Part shown: piece after piece, positions 1 to 8,100 of the stretch | Numbering within the stretch: the first letter of the stretch is position 1 | Layout of the letters: every line of letters starts with the position of its first letter | NCBI GenBank assembly: GCA_003661775.1 | Contig: QMWT01000042.1 | Span: forward strand, 1-8,999 | Direction of reading: 5' to 3' | From: Thermoprotei archaeon | Lineage (GTDB): Archaea > Thermoproteota > Thermoprotei_A > Sulfolobales > Ignisphaeraceae | DNA: 8,999 bases | Program-made: the position numbers and the translations under genes | The notes under the pieces: model-generated | Told to the model about the DNA's origin: nothing | Seen by the model: only the letters and a program-made list of their open reading frames with translations | Database searches by the model: none

Positions 1-1
1 C

Positions 2-217
2 TACGTATACTTCATCTTTCCTAGCCGTGGTCTTGAACTAGCCTTCGCGCTAAGTATATACTTCAAATGCGTAAAACACGGTATTGACTGCGTTCTTGAG
101 CTTGCTAAGCCCGTAGACTTGGACAGGATACCAGCCGAGATAGTCAATGCTGCTAAACAATGGGCAGAGAGGAAGTTACATAGAAAGTACTATAAGCTTT
201 GGGAATTACAGTTCTAG
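2..217 (+). CDS. C-terminal fragment of an unrecognised protein (5' end outside window)
   Basis: An open frame runs from the window edge through 71 codons to a TAG at 215-217. No start codon is needed because the gene begins upstream of the window. The translation reads like a real protein: a hydrophobic stretch near the start (FIFPSRGLELAFALSIYF), then a basic amphipathic helix (IPAEIVNAAKQWAERKLHRK) and the C-terminus YYKLWELQF. It holds two Cys residues. No open frame of similar quality exists on the opposite strand here. I do not recognise the family. Its stop overlaps the stop of the minus-strand decayed frame in the four bases CTAG, so the two were convergent neighbours. Confidence 0.6.
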   Translation, partial: YVYFIFPSRGLELAFALSIYFKCVKHGIDCVLELAKPVDLDRIPAEIVNAAKQWAERKLHRKYYKLWELQF

Positions 218-903
218 CAAATATTTGTGATAGTAAGACTTTGCGGAAACTCATCGAATTCTTCGGTAAACTCGTATTCGACGCGGCATCTTCTAATAAC
301 TTTCCTAATGAACCCCATATGGAAAAGGAAGTCTCTTAATACTTATGGTAAAAGTGTAAAAGTTTGAGACAATACCCCTCTGTAACCTGTGAGACCTTCT
401 ACGAGCTTAACTATTTTCGTCTTTGCCAGCCTTCTATAACTTATGTACATTTCCTTATCCCCGCATATTATTGCCAGCAACTTCCTAAGAAGGCTGTCCT
501 CGGTGACCGCAGATACCAATCTCTCTTTAAACTCCCCAAACGTTATACTCTTTACGGGGTCTAGGCCGAGAACCGAGAAGAGATCTATGAACCACTTAAG
601 GGATCTTGGAGGCGGGATCTTAACACCTGCACCTTCAGCTATTTTTCTTAGATTGGTGTCCCTTAGCTTACCTAGTATTACATAAGCAACCAGAAACAAC
701 CTCCCTCAGAGGATAGCCTGATGTCGGCCTCTCTTTGTATCTCATCTTTATACGTCGAAAGTATAGCATTGACATCCATCTTACGGGGCGCTCACCGCAT
801 AAATAACCTTGATATGTACTTATACGGGCCGTCTGGGGTCTCGACGGATATGACATGCTTAGGCTCACTCATTGTACTCTTTATGAACCTATAGCCGCTT
901 CAT
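214..903 (-). pseudogene. Probable decayed gene of about 229 codons, in at least four frame segments
   Basis: Five protein-like stretches follow each other on the minus strand. A frame from ATG 901-903 gives MKRL, then TAG. The next frame is open over 795-899 (including YRFIKST and MSEPKHVISVETPDGPYKYI), stops at TGA 792-794, and continues open over 681-791 (MDVNAILSTYKDEIQREADI). Between about 708 and 680 the sense returns to the first frame, which is open over 346-705 (LFLVAYVILGKL onward), stops at TAA 343-345, and continues over 217-342 (including MGFIRKVIRRCRVEYEF) to TAG 214-216. The total is 690 nt, exactly 230 codons, so the two frame changes cancel. This pattern fits a gene with two frameshifts and two nonsense changes. 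The 118-codon piece 343-699 (TTG start) could instead be an intact small gene. The family is not recognised. It follows the four-gene block by only 14 nt on the same strand, so it may once have been the fifth gene. Confidence 0.5.
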
Positions 904-917
904 ACTTCGTATTGTTT

Positions 918-1529
918 TTAATAGGGGTGTACGTCCTTTATTCCTAACGTATTGACGAGCGCTCTACGGTTCCTTCTAACGATCTCGCCCAAACTGCTAT
1001 TGCCCTTAAGTAAAGGGTTTGGCGGGGGTGTGACCCATAGATCCTCTAGGTTATATGTGTTTCCTGTTCCCAATCTTATAGTTCTATAGATGTAAAGGTC
1101 GCCGGACAACGTGAGCGCGTATACACGGTACCCCAATGGCAGTTTCAGACTTTTTATCGTACCTGATAAGAGCTTCGCATAGTCTAGAAAGACCATTGAT
1201 AGCACTTTCTCTTCTACTAGATGTATAAGCATTACCTTGTCAAAACCTAGTATGAGAAGCGCAAGAGCTTCATCCAATCCCGAGTAATAGCTAGGGCTGA
1301 CGCGGCCAGTCTTGGTGGAACGTATGTACTTGACTTCGGCTGCGAACAGCGGCGGTACTTTAGCATCTTTTTCTTTACGACAGATTATTAGGTCTATCTC
1401 TGGCCGTCTTGGAAATAGCTCTTTTGCCCTCAATACGTAGTTTTTCCAGTGCCATATCTCGTATGATAATGATTCTCTTAGGTACTCCACAAGCTTGGTT
1501 AGCACCTTCCTCTCATCTATCCCGGCCAT
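918..1529 (-). CDS. PD-(D/E)XK-type nuclease candidate, 203 aa
   Basis: This small protein carries the core of a restriction-endonuclease-like fold. RRPEIDLIIC (residues 41-50) supplies the acidic residue Asp46 at the end of a predicted strand. After a short loop, LFAAEVKYIRS (61-71) supplies the Glu65-x-Lys67 pair. Next comes YYSGLDEALALLILGFDKVM (81-100), a helix-strand segment of the kind that follows the catalytic core in archaeal members. Metal-dependent DNA cleavage would be expected, but that is family knowledge and not shown here. The C-terminal third (LYIYRTIRLG, then a Pro-rich turn and basic helix GEIVRRNRRALVNTL) may bind DNA. The ATG at 1527-1529 lies 15 nt after the SNF2 stop, behind a weak G-rich site, so it is probably the last intact cistron of the operon. 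A Holliday-junction or DNA-repair nuclease role cannot be excluded. Confidence 0.7.
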   Translation of the reverse strand: MAGIDERKVLTKLVEYLRESLSYEIWHWKNYVLRAKELFPRRPEIDLIICRKEKDAKVPPLFAAEVKYIRSTKTGRVSPSYYSGLDEALALLILGFDKVMLIHLVEEKVLSMVFLDYAKLLSGTIKSLKLPLGYRVYALTLSGDLYIYRTIRLGTGNTYNLEDLWVTPPPNPLLKGNSSLGEIVRRNRRALVNTLGIKDVHPY

Positions 1530-1544
1530 GCTTGAGCCCCGAGG

Positions 1545-3587
1545 TCATATACTATAGACCCGGACATCACCACCTTTAAAACCGTAGAAGTGGGCCAGCT
1601 CCCTAACACGTTCAGACAGATACTGTATTGCCTCATTGTGGTCTACATATACGCCGTTGATAGGGTCGAGGAACCTATTACCTTTCTTCTCTAGGAAGTG
1701 TAGTGCGGCTATATGGTTATGTAATCTATAAACTGCTACTATAATACCATCTGTAGTATCTACGGTTCCTCCTTGGCCACCATTAAGACGTTGTGTCACT
1801 AGTCTTGCAGTCCTTAACACCTCCAATACGTTTATGTGTCCATTCCCTGTGTTGCGCAGATACCTATCCACGTAGTTCTTCAACCTTAACAGTAATTCGT
1901 TGACCAGACTACTATCGAACTTGGGGTTATGCGCTTCACTTCGAAGTATCTTGAACCTCCTAATAATAGTTCCTTCATCAATTACGTCACTACCTTCAAC
2001 CACTAGTTTACGTACTTCGTCCGGCCTTATGGCGATACCAATATAGTCGTAGATCCAGTCTCCCAGCAGCTTAGCGACATTGTCTAGTTTCCTCATTATC
2101 CTACTAAGTATGTGATTATCTATAGTGCCCCTTACTGCTAAGTTATAGACATGTGTTGTATGTCTCTGTCCATACCTGTGTATCCTGCCAAACCGTTGCT
2201 CAAGCTTTAACGGGGACCAGGGGAGGTCATAGTTAATCTGGTAAGAGGCTATCTGGAGGTTTATTCCTTCACCAGCGGCATCAGTAGCTAGGAAGACCCT
2301 TACTTTTGCATCGTTCCAGAAGGTTGTTATCGCATGCCGTTTCTCCCTCAAACTCATACCGCCATGGACGAATACGAATTTTATGCCGACTTCCATGAGC
2401 AACTCTTTCAGTCTCTCTAGGGTCGTTCTGTACTCTGTGAAAACAACAACTTTGCTCCTCCTTACTAACGGCTGTAACAGCCTTAGGAACTCTACCTCCT
2501 TCAGTGTAGGTTTTTTTCTGTTGATGAAAGTGCGTACCACGTCCAATGCTACTTGGAGTGCATGTACTGATGTTTTAGCATACTTATAGATATCCTCTCT
2601 CATGTCGGGTTCTACGCCACTGACATCATCAGTCTCCTCCGAGAAGGGGTCTTCAGCTTTCGGGGGTTGGAGCTTCTTTAAGGTAGCGTATAGGGCATAG
2701 AAGCTCGAAGATAAGCGCTTCAAGAGCACCAGCCTTGTCAGTTGCGGCAGGGGTGCTGCCTCTATGAGGTTCTTAAGCCTCGTGTATACCTGGAACCACT
2801 GTGGGTCAGGTCTAATGTCCACAGTATAGCTAATGCGTTTAGGGAACAGGGGTCTGCCGTCAGCTCCTCTTACTTGATCTTTGAACCTCCTTACGTATAT
2901 GAACCCCGGATTTAATAACTCTATTATCCTCTTGTACTCAGCTTCATAGTACCCACGGAATGGTGTAGCCGACATCAGTATTAGTGCTTTGGATTTTCTC
3001 GCTAGGTTTAAGGCTATCTTAGCCCTAAGGGTTTCCTTACGTGTAATAATGTGGTGGGCTTCATCAATAACTGTGAGGTCTAAACCGCCTTCTTGAAGAG
3101 CTGAGGCAAATTCCTGACCATACCGTCCTTTGATGAGATCTATTGATGTTATGAACCTTAGCTCCTTACCGTGTTTCAGCTCGTCAATGAGATCTAAAAA
3201 TTCACTACCATGTTCAACAATCTTGAAGTATATCCCAAACTTGTAGAGTAGCTCGTCTTGCCACTGCCCTACAACCGCTTTGGGTACTACTATAGCTATG
3301 TTCCGTGCTATACCCCTCAACATTAATGAGAGTATGAAAAAACCTGTAATTATGGTCTTACCGAGCCCTGTCTCGTCGGCTATTAAGGCATTTACGGGAA
3401 AACCGGCTCGGAGAAGACCCGCTACTCTGTGGGGTATAGGTGATGGACACTTATGTGTTCGGTCGTGCTCGCCGTACAGAGCCGCTAACTGATGTGGTAA
3501 CAAGTCGATATTTCGAGATAAAACTAGTGGTGCGAGAGGGTGGTAAGCTAGCGTAGCTAGGTAAAGTTCGCTAAGTTGGTGATTCAT
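1545..3587 (-). CDS. SNF2/HepA-type superfamily 2 helicase-like ATPase, 680 aa
   Basis: All hallmark SNF2 motifs are present and look intact: a Q-like LLPHQLAALY (29-38), motif I ADETGLGKT (70-78), Ia VVPKAVVGQW (100-109), II DEAHH (175-179), III SATPF (206-210), IV VVFTEYRTTL (381-390), V ATDAAGEGINLQ (434-445) and VI EQRFGRIHRYGQ (463-474). The family uses ATP to translocate on double-stranded DNA and usually does not unwind it. Between the two RecA lobes is an acidic linker (about 311-332, EDPFSEETDDVSG). The last 130 or so residues form a domain I do not recognise, with GIIVAVYRLHNHIAALHFLE at 614-633. The length is close to the HepA/RapA-like core without large additions. The ATG at 3585-3587 starts 2 nt after the coiled-coil gene's TAG, implying coupled translation. 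In defence systems such as DISARM a protein of this class (DrmD) remodels incoming DNA; that role here is inference. Confidence 0.95.
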   Translation of the reverse strand: MNHQLSELYLATLAYHPLAPLVLSRNIDLLPHQLAALYGEHDRTHKCPSPIPHRVAGLLRAGFPVNALIADETGLGKTIITGFFILSLMLRGIARNIAIVVPKAVVGQWQDELLYKFGIYFKIVEHGSEFLDLIDELKHGKELRFITSIDLIKGRYGQEFASALQEGGLDLTVIDEAHHIITRKETLRAKIALNLARKSKALILMSATPFRGYYEAEYKRIIELLNPGFIYVRRFKDQVRGADGRPLFPKRISYTVDIRPDPQWFQVYTRLKNLIEAAPLPQLTRLVLLKRLSSSFYALYATLKKLQPPKAEDPFSEETDDVSGVEPDMREDIYKYAKTSVHALQVALDVVRTFINRKKPTLKEVEFLRLLQPLVRRSKVVVFTEYRTTLERLKELLMEVGIKFVFVHGGMSLREKRHAITTFWNDAKVRVFLATDAAGEGINLQIASYQINYDLPWSPLKLEQRFGRIHRYGQRHTTHVYNLAVRGTIDNHILSRIMRKLDNVAKLLGDWIYDYIGIAIRPDEVRKLVVEGSDVIDEGTIIRRFKILRSEAHNPKFDSSLVNELLLRLKNYVDRYLRNTGNGHINVLEVLRTARLVTQRLNGGQGGTVDTTDGIIVAVYRLHNHIAALHFLEKKGNRFLDPINGVYVDHNEAIQYLSERVRELAHFYGFKGGDVRVYSI

Positions 3588-3589
3588 AC

Positions 3590-5110
3590 CTACGCAGCCC
3601 GTAGTACCAGCTTCTTCCCGAAGGTCTTTAGAACGTCTATCAATGCTTTAACCATTTCAGAGTCCAGCTCTGTGATGTCTATCTCCAAACCTTCTGTAGT
3701 ACGACCGTGCCCTATGCAGGTGAGGACATTGCCAAAGATGTTGTTTGCCTCTACAATATACCTGTGATATTCGAGTACTCTGCTGGGATCTCTCGATATC
3801 CCCTCAAGGTTATCCCGTAGCTTTTCTAGGCGCTTGCCGAGCTCTAAGGCCGAAGGCCCTTTGCAGAACTTATCTACTATTACACTGTTTCCGTGCAACA
3901 CCTCTAAGAGCCTATCTATTGAACTCCGAAGCCTATCTACTAGCGTAGAGCTGATGTCCTCTGGACACCTGAAACTGCAAGAACCCCTGTATGTGCATAT
4001 CAATATATCTCCTATGCCCTTAGACACCTCTTCTGAACATAGCTCTCCAAGTTTACTTAGTTCATTTAAGTAACGCTCATACTCTTTCCTGTAATAACTC
4101 ATAAGAGAGAGTTCTACACGCCTATATTCCTCCTTTACTTGCTCTACAAGGCTGCTTAGTTTCTGCTGGTTCTCCCATAACCTTATGAAGCTATTAATCC
4201 CGTTAACAACAGTTCTAAGTCTATTTACTATGTCGTCCAAACGTGCAAATACATCCTCTCTGGTTAACTCCGAAAGCTTCCCTAGGAGCTCCTCTTTTCT
4301 ATCACCGGTTACCTCAGATAGCTTACTTATCCCCTCTGTTAAGGAGCTGATCTGCCCGACAATTTCACGGCTATAGCTCCTTAGTCTTGATAAGGCTTGA
4401 TGGTTGTTCACACGTGAAAGGAACATTATAGCGATGTCCGTCCCTAGGAGCCCACACTCATCTTTACAGTTAGCTAATAGCTCGTAGGTGTTATAAGCAT
4501 ACTCGGTTATCTCTTTTACAGTGTCTTTGTTGAGGCTGACTTGTAGGGCTTCCGATGAGAACACCGCCCTTACTCTATCTTTGAGTCCAGAGTACCTATC
4601 GGCGACGACTACCGTAACGAACCTCTCGACCTTAGATTTCAGATCTAATATCTCTTCTTCGCTAAACCCTTCAAGCACCTTTAAGACCTCTTCTTGATCA
4701 AGCCCCACATATTCAGAGATCTTTGACGCTATGTATAGGCGTATTGGCCTCCTTAACAGCTTCTCCAACTCTTCTATAAACTTTAAGGCTTCAATGATAT
4801 CGGCCTTGAGATCCTCAATAACATCTCTCGTTGAGTCTGGATCTTCTGTTTTTATCTTGTTGATCTTGTCTAGCGTTGCACTTATTTTATCCTTTAGTTC
4901 GCCAGCTTTTGAAGTGATGTCGGGCATTATCTCTCTTAGTTGGTGTCGGGAACTTTCTATTATCTGCACTAGTCTATTGATACGCTCCAGGAGTTCTCCA
5001 GCAGATTTACTAAGCTCCTGGAGCTCTCTCCCTACCTCTCTATAATTGTTTATTACCTCTCTAATAAGGGGTCTTACGTAGCCCTCCTCTAAGTCAGATA
5101 CGGCCATCAT
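3590..5110 (-). CDS. Coiled-coil protein with cysteine cluster, 506 aa
   Basis: I do not recognise this family. The protein is mostly helical. A coiled coil covers about residues 15-120, a second helical region follows, and another heptad-rich stretch covers about 250-355. Eight cysteines are visible, at about 215, 219, 358, 372, 378, 382, 416 and 465. The tightest group is CTYRGSCSFRC (372-382), which could bind metal or form disulfides. No nucleotide-binding motif, signal peptide or membrane segment is seen. I chose ATG 5108-5110 because GAGGTG at 5115-5120 lies 4 nt before it. ATG 5105-5107 (7 nt spacing) is equally possible, and an upstream GTG at 5120-5122 overlaps the binding site and is less likely. 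The start is 1 nt after the ATPase stop, so the two proteins are probably made together, and their coiled coils may pair. A scaffold or DNA-clamp role is inference. Confidence 0.85.
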   Translation of the reverse strand: MMAVSDLEEGYVRPLIREVINNYREVGRELQELSKSAGELLERINRLVQIIESSRHQLREIMPDITSKAGELKDKISATLDKINKIKTEDPDSTRDVIEDLKADIIEALKFIEELEKLLRRPIRLYIASKISEYVGLDQEEVLKVLEGFSEEEILDLKSKVERFVTVVVADRYSGLKDRVRAVFSSEALQVSLNKDTVKEITEYAYNTYELLANCKDECGLLGTDIAIMFLSRVNNHQALSRLRSYSREIVGQISSLTEGISKLSEVTGDRKEELLGKLSELTREDVFARLDDIVNRLRTVVNGINSFIRLWENQQKLSSLVEQVKEEYRRVELSLMSYYRKEYERYLNELSKLGELCSEEVSKGIGDILICTYRGSCSFRCPEDISSTLVDRLRSSIDRLLEVLHGNSVIVDKFCKGPSALELGKRLEKLRDNLEGISRDPSRVLEYHRYIVEANNIFGNVLTCIGHGRTTEGLEIDITELDSEMVKALIDVLKTFGKKLVLRAA

Positions 5111-5111
5111 G

Positions 5112-8100
5112 TTACACCTCACGTCCTAGTCTATTGATCTTCTCAAGAGCGTTTTCAAGCATAGCTTGAAGACTCCCCTTGACCTCCTCGATTTCCTTCA
5201 AGGCCTCATCATACTCTCTCACTACAGTATCTACTTCATTTAATATCTCGGATATCCTACGGTTAGCATTATCCAGGTCTTTCAACGAGCCTATAACTAT
5301 ATCTATGGTTCTCCTCCTGCTCCCTACCCCCATAGGAAGTTGACGTAATTTCTGTTGCAGAGACGAAAGCTGCTCATGCACTTTATCGTGTAGACCCTCA
5401 TACCACTTCCTTAATTCTTCTTGTATTTGTGCTAGAAGCCATTCTTTCTCCTCAGGTAGCCCAAATACGGCCATATATGCTAGTGAGAGGAACCTGTCAT
5501 AGCCGATGTCCCTACCTGACTTTAGATCCTCTGCCCACTTCTCAACAATGTCAAGAGCAGAGAGAATGTCCCTTATCTCGTCCTCTAAGGTGTGTGACCT
5601 GTCCCTCGGTCTGACTGTTATCTTTATGCATAGTGGAAGCCCTCTACATATATCATTCGAAATTCTCTCGATGTCTTCAAGTAGTTCTTTCAGTCTATGA
5701 CCTATCTCTTTGACAGTAGAAGCCTTCTCTAACAATAGGGCTACTACATCGTCCTTACGCAAACTAAGTAGCATATTAAGGAGTAGTACCCTATAGAGTA
5801 GCCTGATAGCGGTACTGTGGTCGCTATACCTGATACCTACTGACTTTTCGAGAATTTCTACGAAGTCATTGAATAGTGGGAGCTCTTCCTCCTCTAGGAT
5901 CTTTAGGGCGTCCTCCAGAGGTAGGTCTTTCTTGTCCTCAAGCGCTACCCTCACAATGTCAGATATTACAGGCATACTCAACAATCTTGTAATAGATTTA
6001 CATCTACTGCTCCTACGCGAGAACTCTTGGTATATGGATGGGAGTGCCTTTGCCTTGATTAGACCGCCAGGAGATAGGCTAAGCTGCATCTTGTCGAGCG
6101 GGTCACGCACACCGATCATAGTGAAGAAAGCCGCGTGTGCCCTCATATGGGGTCTGAACTTCCCAGTTCTCTTTACTACGTAATCCAGTACGCTAATATC
6201 ATCCATGAGATCCCCGCTTAAGGAGTAAAGCTCGTTTATCCTCAGCGATGACTCCCTTTCCCGCCTAAGCCTCTCTATAGAGTCGTCAAGCCATGTAACT
6301 AGAGTTGTCTTAAAGTATTCAACCCGCCGCCTCTGGTCGGGTTTCAACGTATTTATAATGCCCTCTATCGTAGCACCATATGTCTGACTCATCTCGCTGA
6401 TCAATAGGACGAACAATGACTTTACAAAATCTGATAGCCGCTCCCCCAGTATCTGTTCTAGCGATATACGTTTAGTCCGCTCTATGAGGAGATCCAACAG
6501 GGTATCCTCCCTTCTAAGCTTATCTCTGACGTATTGGATAGAGGCCGTGTCACCCCCTGCAAAGAATACCATGAGGTGTAAAGAGCCATATTTTATATCG
6601 TATATATGCCTCTGTATGAGCTCCTTAACTATACTGTATGCCTTCTCTCTGACTTGGCCGTTTATGTAGTGCGGCCTCGGCAATGGTACTATGTATACTA
6701 GTGCCTCTTCTCTCCGCTGTGTTATGTACTCGGAGATGCTCGTAATGGCGTCAACTATTTCATGTTCAGCGTGGGACAGTAAATATGAGCGCAGGTTTTG
6801 CTCTAACTTCTCTATGGTCATCCCAGGCTCCTTAGATATTATCGGGTTACTGAGGTACATGGGAATGAGTTTCCTAAGAACCCAGGAACCTACCATTACA
6901 TAGTTCTGCCCAACATGCCTCTCAAACAGTTCTTTGACCTCGTGAAACGTCCTGGGCTCTTTCCATCTTTCCCTGCTAAGTGCCAGGGAGTACACTAGGT
7001 AAAGGGCCTCAGTCACGGTCTTGACTCTTTCACTGGTACCGTAGTTCTCTGCTATATACGTCATTAGAATATCAATTATAGAGTCAACATAATTGTACAC
7101 TTTATCATTAAGTAAGAAAATGCTGGGAGCACCCAAACAGACGAGTTTATCCTTTCCCGACCTTAACGCTAGCGCTGAGAGGATCTCATTAAGGGCTCGT
7201 CTTACAAGTTCCAGATCCTCGCTCTCAAGCACTATCCCCTCTCTATCACAGAACTCCTTAATGTCACTTGTGAAGACATCAACAGCTTCAGCTACACTGA
7301 CTAGGTCACTGCAATGAATCAGTGATGCACTTAGCTCATCTAGATGGGTCTTTACAAAACTTGGCAGATCCTCTACCTTAAGAGGTCTTATATTGAGTAT
7401 AAAGAACCTTAATGCTGCATTACACTCATCGTTACCCCGGCAGTACTTATCTTCTAACCTAAGTAGTTCATCAACGTCGAGGACAGGTAGGTTCTCAGCA
7501 AGAGGCGTTCTAAGCTGGGGGGCGTCGACCCACTCAAGGAGTGACCCAACCGATGTGTCGTCCACTAGTACAACGTCCTTCAGACTCGTGACCCATCCTA
7601 GCCTACCCCTTGTAAACCACCAGAAAGTGTTCGATTTGTCCCCCATGTTGTGGGGCTTTAACTTCTCGCAAAGAACGTCTGGGCCTATGGGCGGTAGTTG
7701 AACTATTCTGATCCTACGGGCGAACGCTACGTCTCCCGTGAACTCCGATAAGAAGAGCTCATAGTATGAGAGATAACTCACGGCCATTACGGTATATACG
7801 CCCATGGTGCCCCGCCCTATAATGTCTATAAGGTCTCTGAAACCGCCTTCTATGAGGTCTTTCAGCTCCTTGTAGGCCATTTCCACTTCGTCTATCAGTA
7901 GCACTACCCCCCGCTTACGCTCCAAGGTCTTATTGACTAGGTCGTAGGCCTCGTTAGGTGCTACACCTATCTTCTCAAACAGCTTACTAGGAGGTGTATT
8001 AGCTGGCTGTCCAGTTATCTCAGGTAGCCATAGGTCACTTAACTTGAGATCGCCTCTAACGAAGTTGTCCCTTATGAGCTCGACCCTCTTTAATGCTAAC

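Noticed and set aside
668..868. A 66-codon minus-strand frame starting MSLSMSYPSRPQ
   Set aside because: Its translation is Arg-rich and low in protein character. The alternative frame in the same place gives the more convincing MSEPKHVISVETPDGPYKYI and joins the decayed gene.
904..917. Terminator after the nuclease gene
   Set aside because: The minus strand after the stop is A-rich, with no T-run or hairpin, so read-through into the decayed gene is as likely.
1545..3587. Naming the SNF2 protein DrmD of DISARM
   Set aside because: The motifs fit, but no DrmA, DrmB, DrmC or methyltransferase gene is visible in the window.
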